A stretch of DNA of 64,000 nt from Apus apus (lineage: Eukaryota; Chordata; Aves; Apodiformes; Apodidae): contig NC_067299.1 of the NCBI RefSeq assembly GCF_020740795.1, forward strand, positions 5,874,001 to 5,938,000, read 5' to 3'. The notes beneath the pieces were generated by a model that saw only the letters and a program-made list of their open reading frames with translations, had not been told where the DNA came from and did not search any database. A program made the translations under genes and the position numbers. How positions within the stretch are numbered: position 1 is the stretch's first letter; each line of letters opens with the position of its first letter. Shown one piece after another: positions 25,301-35,400 of the stretch.

Positions 25301-25413
25301 CCATGAACCTCCCCACACCCATGACGTTAGCTGGTCCCCTAAACATAGCCATGAGACCAGTTGAGAGCATGCCTTTCCTGCCCCAGGCCTTGCCCACCTC
25401 TCCTCCCTGGTAA
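12711..25413 (+). CDS. VEZF1: VEZF1, vascular endothelial zinc finger 1
   Basis: Six coding exons join in phase: 12711-12743, 18229-18926, 19661-19724, 20680-20866, 22205-22417, 24986-25413, giving 540 aa (521 in human as I recall it). VEZF1 is a nuclear C2H2 zinc-finger factor that binds runs of dG; it acts in endothelial development and, as chicken BGP1, at the beta-globin locus and its HS4 insulator. Visible features: N-terminus MEANWTAFLFQ; six C2H2-type fingers at about residues 77-97, 177-197, 205-225, 235-256, 264-284 and 290-309; a further CxxC pair at 317-320; a 35-Gln tract at 339-373; and a long Pro/Thr/Asn-rich hydrophobic tail. The start has a strong Kozak context (CCGCCATGG) inside a CpG island. 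All internal junctions have GT/AG sites and continuous phase. Confidence 0.97.
13079..13310. repeat. T/C-rich then A/C-rich low-complexity block
   Basis: Directly downstream of the CpG island, long T and CT tracts (13118-13197) switch to AAC/CAA-rich sequence (13220-13300). The strand asymmetry changes sharply at about 13215. Open frames here are tract translations. Confidence 0.85.
13784..13796 (+). promoter_or_regulatory. (dG)13 string in VEZF1 intron 1
   Basis: Thirteen consecutive G residues about 1.05 kb downstream of exon 1. The chicken VEZF1 protein was first known as BGP1, which binds poly(dG)-poly(dC) strings of this kind, so the run is a candidate site for VEZF1 at its own gene. 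The site itself is visible; autoregulation is inference. Confidence 0.4.
18229..18926 (+). CDS. VEZF1: VEZF1 coding exon 2: fingers 1-3 and most of 4
   Basis: Encodes residues 12-243 plus two bases of Arg244. It begins with the His/Gln-rich AHEASHHQQQ and includes finger 1 (Cys77, Cys80, His93, His97), a Ser/Thr-rich linker, finger 2 (Cys177, Cys180, His193, His197), finger 3 (Cys205, Cys208, His221, His225) and the Cys pair of finger 4. The donor after TCGAG is GTACCA, weaker than consensus. Reading through it stays open to 19035, so intron 2 retention would give a truncated protein. Confidence 0.96.
19661..19724 (+). CDS. VEZF1: VEZF1 coding exon 3: end of finger 4, start of finger 5
   Basis: A 64-nt exon after a strong polypyrimidine acceptor (CTCTTTTTTGCAG). 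It completes Arg244 and encodes PDHLSCHVKHVHSTERPFKCQ with the TERPFKC finger linker; donor GTAAGG. Phase 0 at the end. The exon joins the two halves of finger 4. Confidence 0.95.
20680..20866 (+). CDS. VEZF1: VEZF1 coding exon 4: fingers 5 and 6
   Basis: Encodes residues 266-327 plus one base. Finger 5 uses Cys264, Cys267, His280, His284; finger 6 uses Cys290, Cys293, His305, His309 with an 11-residue spacing; a further CxxC follows at Cys317/Cys320. The donor is AAAA|GTAGGT. The alternative GT four bases later would throw the next exon out of frame, which fixes the boundary. Confidence 0.93.
22205..22417 (+). CDS. VEZF1: VEZF1 coding exon 5: polyglutamine exon
   Basis: Encodes CMSEETSNQK, then 35 Gln codons, then HVTSWPGKQVETLRLWEEAV and KARKK, ending one base into a Glu codon before GTAAAA. 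Both flanks of the polyQ tract match VEZF1. The acceptor GGCATAG has a modest pyrimidine tract. Confidence 0.95.
22237..22341 (+). repeat. VEZF1: CAG/CAA repeat, 35 glutamine codons
   Basis: 105 bp of mixed CAG and CAA codons coding for residues 339-373. Interruptions by CAA are frequent, so no pure CAG run exceeds five units; this normally stabilises repeat length. On the complementary strand it reads as poly-Leu or poly-Val/Ala, producing false open frames. Confidence 0.98.
23900..23943 (+). CDS. VEZF1: Candidate alternative terminal exon of VEZF1
   Basis: A strong acceptor (a pyrimidine-rich run of about 50 nt ending CCCCTCCTAG) lies in intron 5. Joined in phase to exon 5 it would replace the 142-residue tail with DMDFEEPTVTLEWG and stop at TAA 23941-23943. 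No canonical AATAAA follows closely (AATAAG at 24074 is the nearest variant), so the 3' end is unclear. Not known to me as an established isoform. Confidence 0.35.
24986..25413 (+). CDS. VEZF1: VEZF1 coding exon 6: repeat tail and stop
   Basis: Completes Glu399 and encodes residues 400-540, beginning EAANLCQTSTAATTPVTL and ending LPQALPTSPPW before TAA. The body is a degenerate array of about six-residue units of the form S/T/H-P-V/M/L-N/T-I/L-x (for example HPVTIT, SPMNLP). It is the last VEZF1 exon and continues into the 3' UTR. Confidence 0.96.
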
Positions 25414-25463
25414 AGAGTTTCTAAACAGTATTAAAAAGGATTAAAATGGAATCCTTACCAGCA

Positions 25464-25612
25464 GGTTTTGTTTTGTTTTGGGTTTTTTTTTTTTGGGTTT
25501 TGTTTGGTTGGGGTTTTTTGTTTTGTTTTTTTGTTTGTTTGTTTTGGTTCTCCTTTTTTATTGTTGTTTTGGTTCTTTTGTTTTGGTTCTTGTTTCATTT
25601 TGTTTTAGTTAA
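25464..25612 (+). repeat. T/G-rich (TTTTG-like) tract in the VEZF1 3' UTR
   Basis: Nearly all T and G on the + strand (TTTTGTTTTGGG, GTTTGTTTGTTTTGG), so the mRNA has a 150-nt U/G-rich segment starting about 50 nt after the stop codon. This is the kind of sequence bound by CELF- or ELAV-type proteins; no binding is shown. Confidence 0.8.
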
Positions 25613-26248
25613 TAATAAATTCAGACTAAGACACTGGGGCAACATGCACCATCAGAGACCTTAGTAGCATCTTCCCCTGTTGATTTGGCTCATATGGTTC
25701 CACCTTGAGTTTCACTGGAGCACTTCATTGAAAGGAAGTTGTACCTTCTAGTTGATGCAGAATTAGAGCAGATACTTCTTTGCCAGAGTTTTTTTTTTTT
25801 CTAAAAAAAAATAATTAAAAAGAAAAAAAAAAAAGAGTTTTATGTTTTATCCCCCAAATCATAACTTAGGAAGTTATTTTAATCTAAACACTAGCAAAGA
25901 CCCCTCTGTACCTTCAACAGGGTGGATGGCTCATTTTAACTTGCCAGTTGTTAAATCCACTGTTTCTGAGCTAGTGTAGAATCTTTGTCTGTGTTAATGT
26001 TTTTTTTTCTTTTTTTTTTGTTTTGTTTTGTTGTTTTTTTTTAAATGAGTAAATGCATTACAATGTTGTCATTGAAAAAAAAAAAAATGCATTTTGGAGA
26101 AAATATGCATTTTTACCTTTGGGAATATGGTAATTTCAGGCAGCATTCCCTATGGGAAAGGTGATACCAGCTCTGATATGCAAAGCATATGATAACTTAT
26201 CATTCTAACTTCAACATATAATAGGGATTGTGACCTGATATTTGGAGA

Positions 26249-26256
26249 TGTAAATA
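26249..26256 (+). promoter_or_regulatory. Pumilio-type element 1 (TGTAAATA)
   Basis: Exact match to the UGUANAUA consensus of Pumilio proteins, in sense orientation in the VEZF1 3' UTR. Confidence 0.5.
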
Positions 26257-26715
26257 TTACCCAACATATTACCCTAAGGGAATATAGCATTGTAGTCAAC
26301 CTTTTTTTTTAAAAAAAAAAAAACTGTTATTGTTTGGTGAGAAACAGCCATGGCTGACAGAAGAGGAGTCGAAATGTATGTAAACATGGTCTCTGAACAG
26401 TCAGACCCCTATGGGACTCTTATCTAGGAGCAAAAGGAGTGCTTTGAAACTTAAGAAATATTGCTTTAAGCTGGAAGATTCTGGAGACACTGGGTATGAT
26501 TTTTATGCCCTTTGCCTCCCAATCAGAGCCTGCTGGTGTTAACAGCGGGGGACAGACGTGTTAGTTGTTCACTAGAAGTTTTGTCTTATATTAAATTGTA
26601 TACAGTTTTTATTCTAACCACTAACTAGGTAGGATGCCCCTCCAGGACAAGCAGAGAGCGTCTTTTAATTTCTCCCCTATTCCTTAATTAAGTGTTGTGC
26701 AAATCTGTTCAACTT

Positions 26716-26723
26716 TGTAAATA
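26716..26723 (+). promoter_or_regulatory. Pumilio-type element 2 (TGTAAATA)
   Basis: Second exact UGUANAUA match, 66 nt upstream of the UTR hairpin. Confidence 0.5.
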
Positions 26724-26781
26724 TTTGCAAACATCATCATTTTTACGTTACTCTTCTATTGTGTTAACACATTTCTATCAG

Positions 26782-26838
26782 TTTGTGGGAGTTCTGGGGT
26801 GATGGTTTGAACCATCCAGCCCAGAACTTCCCCACAAA
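26782..26838 (+). ncRNA. Near-perfect hairpin in the VEZF1 3' UTR
   Basis: Left arm 26782-26807 and right arm 26810-26838 pair as 8 bp (TTTGTGGG/CCCACAAA), 9 bp (AGTTCTGGG/CCCAGAACT) and 7 bp (GATGGTT/AACCATC), about 24 Watson-Crick pairs separated by a small bulge and a small internal loop. The 2-nt centre would open to a tetraloop or larger. It could be a regulatory stem, a short miRNA-like precursor or a remnant of an inverted repeat; the sequence does not decide. Confidence 0.55.
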
Positions 26839-26891
26839 TGGTCACACATGTTTTAAGCTACATGTGCTTTTTATTTCTTAACCTGTTTATC

Positions 26892-26899
26892 TGTACATA
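26892..26899 (+). promoter_or_regulatory. Pumilio-type element 3 (TGTACATA)
   Basis: Third exact UGUANAUA match, 53 nt after the hairpin. Confidence 0.5.
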
Positions 26900-27374
26900 A
26901 AGTAGAAAGCAAAATCTAGGGAAACAGATATACTTTTTAGACTATCATGTCACATATTCACCTTTTTAAAAACTTTGTTTAAAAAACAAAACACCCTAAA
27001 CCCAAGACTCTACATGAAAAAGAAAAAATAATTAAAAAAAAAAATTAAAAAATAATAAAATTACAGTTGAGATGTTTTTATCTTAATGAAGTTGAAAGCT
27101 ATGGAGATGAGTGTGTGCATTTTCACAGAGTTGCTAGCAGGACTGCCCAGTCAGATGGACTGCTGCTGTTCCTACCCTGCCATGTCAGTGCAAGCAGTGA
27201 TTGCCAGGCTGCTGGCTCAGGTGACAGGTATCTGTATCATTACATGAAACTGTTCTAGGGGGCTTGGACTACATAGTAAAACAAAAACAACAACAACAAC
27301 AAAAAATAGAGCTTAGTGTAAAATAATTTTATAAATGATCTTTTGTACTTTAGGACATCAAATTGTACAACTTT

Positions 27375-27382
27375 TGTATATA
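27375..27382 (+). promoter_or_regulatory. Pumilio-type element 4 (TGTATATA)
   Basis: Fourth exact UGUANAUA match, 126 nt before the poly(A) signal. Confidence 0.5.
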
Positions 27383-27507
27383 TAAAAGCTTAGGAACTTT
27401 CTGTTTAGCAGAAAGGAAACACATTCCTACACTTTTAATGTATATGTTTGTTATAATGTCCATGTAAACATATGCCCTATGTTTGTGCCTTTTAATTAGT
27501 TTGTCTC

Positions 27508-27513
27508 AATAAA
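27508..27513 (+). terminator. VEZF1: VEZF1 poly(A) signal
   Basis: AATAAA at the end of the AT-rich UTR; composition changes to GC-balanced unique sequence about 40 nt later. This is the best candidate for the main 3' end. Confidence 0.8.
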
Positions 27514-27670
27514 CAAAAATGTAGAGAAGAATATGTAGCTATGACTTTGTTACCACTGTTCTCACTCCAGGTGTGTAGAGGTCTTTGTTTTTGCACTGTG
27601 TAGAGCCTTGCGTGCAGACAGCTGCATGACTTGGGCTGCTCTGGCCAAGAGGAGGCATGTGAGGCCAAGG

Positions 27671-27700
27671 CACCCCAAAACACCCCAAAACGCCCCAAAA
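27671..27700. repeat. Three 10-bp tandem units (CACCCCAAAA)
   Basis: Three consecutive units, the last with one substitution (CGCCCCAAAA). Small and probably inconsequential. Confidence 0.9.
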
Positions 27701-27954
27701 CACATCTGTGCCCCGCAGCACCGCCGGGGCCTTGCACGTTGGGATGTGTAGTTTCCAAGCCCACCTCTGTTCCCCGTGGCCACCATACCAGCTCACACCA
27801 GTTTCCCACAGTAGGTGTAGTGTTCTGGAGCTGGGTCAGTCAGCAGGGATGACCCTTAGATGGAGTCTGAGTGTCCCTGAGCTTAAAAATACCCAGAGCA
27901 TTAAAAGCCAATATGAAAATGTGTACGAGAAGTGGTTATCTATGAATTACTTAC

Positions 27955-27960
27955 AATAAA
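27955..27960 (+). terminator. Possible distal VEZF1 poly(A) signal
   Basis: AATAAA followed within 10 nt by GTGTGAG and then a TG-rich stretch. About 450 nt beyond the main signal, so a slightly longer UTR form is possible. Confidence 0.35.
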
Positions 27961-30900
27961 CAGGTGTGAGACTGAATTGTATGTTGTCAATTACTGTAGT
28001 ATTGGCAGTGGCTCCTCGTCCAGCTAGGCTGCCCTCCTGATGCTATTTTTATCCCAGCAGAGTAGCAGTAGAATAAACACATTAAACCCCGGCAAGGAAA
28101 TTTTTCAGCGTGACAGAGGCTTCCCAAACCACTAACCACCGTGCTCTTAGCATGGGATAGGAAAAGGGCTGTTTCCTTTTTATTTTATGTTGGTTCTGCT
28201 CGAATGTACCTGGTTTATGTCCACAAAGCTACATTAGCTAATTGTCAACCTGTTTCATTTGTACTTGGGTAAACATTTGCTTTGTACTGTGTATAAATGG
28301 TTCCGAGGTGTGCACCTCGCCTGTCTCGCTACAGACATTAATTTCACTTTGTAATGCCATCATACGAAATACATTAAGCTGGTTTTTGACAAACAAAAGC
28401 TACCTGGTCAAGTAGTTTATATGGTGTGTGTGCTACCTGCTAGTGGCCAGTTCCTCCCTAGTGTGTGGAGGCAACAGGCCAGTGGCTGTGGGGACATGAC
28501 ATGTAGATGCACGACGGTGTTGAGTGATCTGTCCCGGCAGCTCCCGTCACGGCAGCACTGGGAAGCTCAGACTAAGAAAATGGTGGATGTGAAGAACAGA
28601 TGCTTCTGTTACACCGAGTTAGTTTCTATGCAGCTGATGTGCTTAGCCTAGTTTATTTCATGGAAACTTTTAAGCTGGATCTAGTCCAACATCGAGGGAA
28701 GCCTATTGCTGCCGTTGGTTGGAGTGGGTTTTATATCGAGCCCATTCAGGTCTCCGATTGCAAGGAGTTCAATAGGGGTTTTCTTTCTTTCGTCTTTAGT
28801 TTCCATAAGCATTCAGCCTGAGGTTAATGGCTGAGCACCGACTGAAAGTTTTAAAGTTGAATTTTGCCTCGGAAGGATTCGTGCCGTGGAAAGTCAGAAC
28901 AGTCAGATCAATGGCAGAAAAACTCGGGGCAAGGAGAGGCTGCGGGCGCCCGGCTGCGGGCGAGGCGCTGCGGGGAAGCGGCCACGGGGAAGGAAGTTTT
29001 GTGGCACAGGCACCCAAGCTGCCAGGAAATCGTGTAAATGCTCTTTACCTCAGGCATGTTTGGTTTTATTTTTCTTTATTTGGAACACCCCACCACTTCT
29101 AGAGGGTGTTTGGGGTGAGGAGAAATTGGGGATTTGACCTTTTATGTCTTAACCATTGGAGTGTTATCCCAGAGTGTTGTGAACTGGGAAGATTGCTTTT
29201 CAGCCCAGATCACAGATGAGAAACTCGTGTTATTCTCAACGTATGAGTTAAATTCTACTTGCCATTGTTCACAAATAAAAGAATTTCCCCCCCCCTCTCA
29301 CAATAACTTTTTCTTTAGAGTAGCAGAAGAAACAAGTATGTAATGCGTTTGCATTTGTCCACGAGAGGTTTAAAGAAAAACAACAAAACCCCAATAAGCT
29401 GTTTTAGCTGCAGCAATCCCAGGTTACATAAAGGGGCTGGGGTTGCTGGGGATTAGTTGGTGGCATTACTGGTGGTGATAAGCCCTCCAAGTTCTGCTCT
29501 CTCTTCCCTCACTTTTATTTTTGAAACAGTCGCTCTGAGCCATACTTTCTAAACTGCCGGGGGTTAATTTTTGAGGCTCTCTGGGTCAGGTTCTCACCAA
29601 AGAAAGAAGAAAAATTTGGACTTAGAGAACACTCGGGTTTTTAAAAGCATCCAGTTCTCTGATACTTATTTTCAAGCTCAGGGTCCCTTGTGTGGGAGCT
29701 GAGTTGTTGAGAAGTGAAGTACAGCTTTTCACTGCTGGGTCCTTCTGAAAACTGCCCTTCTCTATTGGTGGCTGAGTTTATCCATCTCAAAAATAGATTT
29801 AACAGTATTTTCAAAAGCCAGCTATTAAAAGCACTTCAAGTTTTTAAATGCCTTTGAGGTCTGTCCCAGTGCTTAAGTGGAACTTTTTAGAATAAACAGC
29901 AAGTGTAAAAATAAATCTCTTCCTCTCTTAATTGTCAGCCAGAATAAAACTTAAAACTCGATCCCCTTCTACCTATTTGTGTAATGCAACATGTTTATGC
30001 TCCTTATCTTTGGATCATTCTCTCACAGCTTCCAGAGCAGCAACTGAAGGATGACAGAGGAACTACGTGCTAATTTTTATGTCAAAAATAGCTTTCACCT
30101 TTAAATGCTCAAGGCTCAGTGACTGTTTTCTAATTACAAAAAGAATGCCTGAGCTTCTCTTGTGAATCCATTTTACAGCTGTGTGCAGATTTGACTGTCA
30201 GCCCCTGGTTAAAATTCAGTACTGAGGTCCTGACCTAGAAACAAACCTTTTTTGGTATTGGTTTGGAAAAAGTATTTAAGTGCTAAGAGAAACTGAGCCA
30301 GGCTGGCCAGCTAGTTCCCTCCTCACTGGCTGGTGAGAGCATTCAATCTTAAATGAATTTGTTTGCACACTGCATCTCCCTGAAGCCCAAGTCAGACTGA
30401 TAGGAAAGCTGGGCTTATGAATTTTTTAAAAAGAATACATTTATTTATTTATTTTTGTTTTGTTATTGAAGTTTCTGGGCTGATTTGAACCACTTTTAAA
30501 AGCCCTGAGTTTTTCTTGAAGGAAGCATAAACACCTTTTTGAAAACCAGACATTTTTAAATTTCCAAGTGGGCACCTGACCTGCCTGTGTCAGTACAGAC
30601 CTCTGCTTTCCCTGCAAAGCCTTTCCAGTTGCTACCTCCAAAGTCAACTCATTCAGTAAAAAAAACAGACATCCAAGGGGCATTTTCAGAGTGTATGTCA
30701 CCTTTTGTTGTTCAGAGAAGGCAGAAATACTCCACCTTTTCACCAGCTGTCGAGACAAAACCATTTGTGTTGTGTGTTTTCTATGCAGGGTTTGTTTTTC
30801 AGGGAATCACCAGTGTAGCTGGAACTGGCTGAATTAAATTCACTACTTGAATTCTTTTTAGTTGTGTATTTTTATTGCCGTTTGGTTTTACTTCCCAGCG

Positions 30901-31589
30901 TCATTCCCAGCCCATATCCAAGGACAGTAAAGAAATCTGGTAAAATCACCTGTTTCTCCTGAAACAAGCCTGGCTGAGGAAAAGAGATGGCAAGTCAACA
31001 GAGCTCACTGCAAGGTGAGAGAGAGGCTGATCTGCCCTTGACTTTGGGAAAGCACGTGTGGCCCCTGGAAGAGCGAAGCTTTGCCTCTCATCTTTTCCTT
31101 CTGACTGATGTCTGTGTTCCCTGTCAAAGCCTTACAGATTTTTCACTCGGGCTAAGGATCACTTAGCTGCCAGACACGGATGACCTGAGCCTTGGACCAC
31201 CCCAAACGTTGTGCTCGGGGCCCAGCACCACAGACACGCTTCTGAGCTGGCCGCGCTGGGTGCTGCGGGAGATGGCTGTGGTTGCCCAGCGGAGCTCGGA
31301 GGGAAGGGGAAACCGTGACCTGCTGCTGCTTCTCACCGTCTCGCCCTGCTCTCTGCGAAACGGGAAGTGTTTGCCCTGTGTAAATTGGCTCCTGTCATTT
31401 GTAAGAGGAGATGGCTTCCCATCCTGAGCCGCCCTGGGACGGCTGCTTCGCTCCGCGGTGCAGCGATGCCCTGGTTACAACAACGTCTGTCCTGTCCAGC
31501 CCTTGGGGCACGAGTGGTGCGTCCTCCTCCTTCCTCCAGGTGTGCTCGGGGGCTGTTGGTCCGAAATCCAGGAGTCTGGGATGTTCCTG

Positions 31590-32460
31590 AGGTGTGGAGA
31601 AGAGGGAAAAGCCGCCCCGGGAGAGCAGCTCGGCTCGGGATGCTGCTCTGCATCCCGGCCCCCCGGGCAGGCCGTGGCCGGCGCTGCCCGACCCCGCGGC
31701 CACAGCCGGGGGAGCTGGGGGGTCCTCGGCATCCCCGGCATCTCGCCACGGGCTGTCTCGCCCCCGGGGCCGGGCGGAGCCGGGGGGCAGGGCGGCTCAG
31801 GCCTCCGCGGGGGCAGAGGGGACCGGGCAGGTACCGACCCCTGGACCGCTCCGGCCGCGCCGACACATCCCGACCCCGGGTGGGCGGGGAGCGCTGCCAC
31901 CCAATTCCCGAGCGATCCCCCCCCCCTCCCGGCTCCCGCTGCATTTCGGCCCGGCCGCCGCTAGGCCCCGCTCCCGCCGCCCCCCGGCCCGGCCCCGGCC
32001 CCGGCCCCGGCCCCGCCGCGCCGCCCCCAGCTGCCGGCCCCGGCCCCGGCCCCGCCCGCCCGCCACGTACGTCTCCCGTCCCGGCTCCTTTCCATGGTTC
32101 CCGGCGTGACTGGTGCCTCCTGCCACCGCCCCCGCAGCGCGGCGCCGACCGCCGGTAAGGGGAGGGCGGGCCGGGGCTCTTTGTGCGCCGGGCCGGGCCG
32201 GGCTGCGGCGGGGCGGGCGGGCGGGCGGGGGTTCCCGGCCTGCGCGGGGCCGAGGCCCGGAGCCCGGCGGGCCCGGGGCCGGGCTCGGGGCTGTGAGGCG
32301 GCGGGGAGCAGCCTTCCCCACCCTCGGCTCCCTCCCGCCCCAGCTCGGCCTCCACCGGGGCCCGGTGCGGCCTGGAGCCCTTCGGCCGTGCCTGCGGCCC
32401 CGCCGCCGGGCACCGGGAGAGTGTGGCGGGGAGCGGGGGGCTTGACCCCATCCCTGCCCG
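31590..32460 (+). promoter_or_regulatory. CUEDC1: CpG island, probable CUEDC1 promoter and non-coding exon 1
   Basis: A second very CpG-rich island. It contains a splice donor CCGCCG|GTAAGG, putting the end of a non-coding first exon at 32154. The next CUEDC1 exon on this strand has an acceptor at 43913 with 5' UTR before the ATG, so an upstream exon is required, and this is the only promoter-like sequence in the gap. The start site is not defined. Long open frames on both strands here come from base composition. Confidence 0.65.
31991..32053. repeat. Short GGCCCC hexanucleotide arrays
   Basis: Four perfect GGCCCC units at 31991-32014 and three at 32036-32053, about 100-160 bp before the exon 1 donor. 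The minus strand reads GGGGCC, which can form G-quadruplexes with four units. Confidence 0.9.
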
Positions 32461-35400
32461 TGAGCAGAGCCCGGCCCTGGGGCAGGAGGGGCTGGGGCAG
32501 CCCCCGGAGCATCGCTGCTCCCCCAGTGTGACCCCTCCGGAGCGCGGGGTTGGGGTTCGGTGGCTTCCAGCTGCAGGATCCATCCCTTTCCTGCGAGGTT
32601 GCTCGGGGCTTGGCTGCGGACCTTGCCTGGGTGCTGTGCGGTGGCTGCCGGTGGAGATGGAGGGCACATGGGGCTGCTCCTTGGGCGTTCCTGGACAAGG
32701 CTGGAGTTGCCACCGATGGGCAGACTGCGATGGAGAAGGGCTTGGGAGCTGCCTCGCCCCTGGAAGTCAGCGCTTAAAGCAGCTCCCTCCTGTACTGCCC
32801 GTCTCGCCGGGCGGGTTGGAAAGGCTCCTTTTTATTATTATTTTTTTAAAACAAGCAGCCAAGTCGCACCTCCTCCTCACACCTCCTGCTGCTGCCACCG
32901 AAAACAACCGTGGGGGACGGTGTGGTAAGGATATCCACACGGGAAAGCCACCGTCCTGGGCTGACCCTGGGGCTGGTGGGGCTGCCCGTGACCAGGGAAG
33001 CTGTGGCTCCTCCTCACCTCCTCCTCCTTCATCTCTAAGAACACAGGCTGAAGGGGCATCTGCTCCGCTGCGAAGCTTTTTGTGATTTGCAAGGTTTTCC
33101 CGTGGAAGTGCCTGGCTGGAGCCTGTCACCAGGGCAGTGAGACCCCAGGGGAGCCGTGTGCCTCTGGGAGGGGAGGTGGCTGGTGCTGGCAGCGGGGCTG
33201 GGGGAGACCCTTCAGCAGTCCTCGGGGCAGAGGGGACCCAGTCTGACTGTGCCTTTCTCATTGCTCCTGTCATTCCACACCCTGTTCCTATGGCCTTCCC
33301 TGCCACATTGTCCGACCACCCCTGGAGCACCCATGTCCACCATGGTGAGAACGTGCCGGGTGCTGGCACAGCCTGACACCCTGGGCTTCTGCAGCCCCTT
33401 CCTGGTGCTGGAGCCTCCAGTTGCTGAAAGTTTTTCCTTCAAATACAGCTCAGAGGTCCCCATCATTTTCCCACCCTCAGAGTTACCAGGGAAGTTTTGA
33501 CTTTTCCAGCATTTTACTTAAAAAGAGCTTTCAAATTAAAAAAAAACAAACACCTAACAAACCAGCCTTTAACCCGTGCACCAGCACCTGACTTTTTCTC
33601 ATGGAGGGCTTCACGGGATCTGCTGTGGTGGTGGTGTGGGTGCTGTGATCCCCCTCCACCCCGGGATGATAAGAGTGGGAGCAAGGAGGGCTTCCCAACA
33701 TGATAACGAGTGCTTGGTGCTTATCTGCCTGCACAAACACCCTCTGTGGGGGCAAAGATAACGGGGGATGCTGGCATTCAGAGGGGGATGGCTGGAGAGG
33801 AGCTGGAGGGTCATTTGTACCCGGTGTCTGTGCCATGAGGGTAAAATCCCAGGCTGGGACCTGTATGGAGGGGGATGCTGCTGTAACCCTCAGGGTGTGC
33901 CCACCGGCTGGCACTGTGGGGTGCTTGTGGTCAGAGCTGGGAGGGTTTTTGGCAGCGTGAGTTTATGAGGATTGATTGCAAACTGCAAAATCAGAAAAAT
34001 GCTGGAAATCATACCACGGAGCCCCTCGTGGGTGTGGGAGGCAGTGGTGGGTCCCTCTCTGGTGGCTCAGCTGGGGCAGTGTCGCTGTGGTCAGGGTGTG
34101 GAGGGATGTTGGCTGGAGCCTCGTCCCTGCTGGGTGGTGCTGGGCATGCAGCAGCCATTCAGGGACTAGGTTTTCCCAGGTTTTTGGCTGGTTTCCCTGG
34201 AGTCAGTGTGGGAGCGGAGCGGGCAGGGCGGTGGGCAAGGCGAGCCAGGGTAGGGAGCCTCGCCGGGGAGACAGTCTGTGAATGGAAGAGGGAAGTTGGA
34301 AGGGGAAAGAAACCCAGCTCAGCTGAAAGGAAAGCCGGCTGAAAATAAGTGGAAGGGAGAACAGGGGGAACATCTGGGTCGGCTCTTGCAGCGCTTCCGC
34401 CGGGCGCGCGGCGGCTGCCACCCCCGGGCAACGCTGGCTGGGACTTGGCTTCTCTGCTGGCATCACGTCCCTGCTGCTGCTCTGGTGGTGGGAAACCACA
34501 GGTGTCCCACTGGTGTAAGCCACTGACCAGCCTCTTTCCCTGCCCAGGGGGCTCCCCACGTCTGCCCGGGTGTTGGTGGTGCCGAGGGGGCCAGGCTGCC
34601 GTGTCCCCGTCCGCGGTGCCCTTGTCCCGCCCCGCCGGCCGCCTTTGATGCGGGTGAGTGGCAGCTCCATTGTAGCCCCTTTGTGCTTCCCTCGGTTCTT
34701 GGGGTCCACAGAAAACCTGCCATGGAAACCAAAGCCAGCCGCTGCCCCAGGAAACCCGCAGGCGCAATTAGGAAATGCAAATATAAATGCTAATTCCTGA
34801 AATACCTTCCAAGGCCTGGAAGGTTGTCTCTGGGCCACCGATGTCCCCAGGGCTACTGGTGTCCCCAGCTGTGGGGTTGGGGAAGGTGTTGGGGCAGAGC
34901 TGGGCGGGCAGCAGGAGCCAGAGTGAGCTACTTTTTGGGTGCCTCAGGCTCTTCCCGGCTGCTCAGCGGCGGGAGGAACGGGGCATCTCAGCCCGTGCTG
35001 AGTGGTGACTCATAGGTGACAATATGACATTGATATTTTTTTCCATCCTCTTGGTTGCCCAGCGACAAACAAACAAACAAGTGTCTTAAAATCCAGACTA
35101 AGTGCCTTGCAGGAACTGTCCCCTCCTGCCACGGTCGTGCGTGTCTGTGTCCCTGGCACTAGTGGTTGGTTCTGTTTGTGTCTTCTGGGGTTTGTTCTGG
35201 GGAGAAAACTGCCTGTCTCAGATCCTCTGCAGCCACGGTGTGTGGGGAAGGCAGACTGCTGGCTCACCAGTGAGGACCATCCTTGCCAAAGCACACCAAA
35301 AATAGATGGAAGAGGAGATAAAGTCCATCCACAAATAACTCCAGGAAGCACAAAAGCTTCAGGTCTTCATTTCTAGATGGCATTTAGGAGCAATGGATGC

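Larger units (their letters stand above)
25414..27530 (+). other. VEZF1: VEZF1 3' UTR
   Basis: About 2.1 kb of AT-rich sequence from the stop codon to the AATAAA at 27508. It contains a T/G-rich tract, four UGUANAUA words, a near-perfect hairpin and many A or T homopolymers. Length and position are normal for this gene. Confidence 0.85.
27531..31589. other. Intergenic region between VEZF1 and CUEDC1
   Basis: No exon chain, transposon or RNA gene seen. It contains a (CACCCCAAAA)3-type tandem repeat at 27671-27700, a second AATAAA at 27955-27960 that could end a longer VEZF1 UTR, and a short GC-rich patch at 28920-28990. Confidence 0.7.

Noticed and set aside
31333-32667. 444-codon minus-strand frame at the CUEDC1 CpG island
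   Set aside because: Composition effect of CpG-rich DNA; sense-strand frames overlap it equally well and no domain is recognisable.
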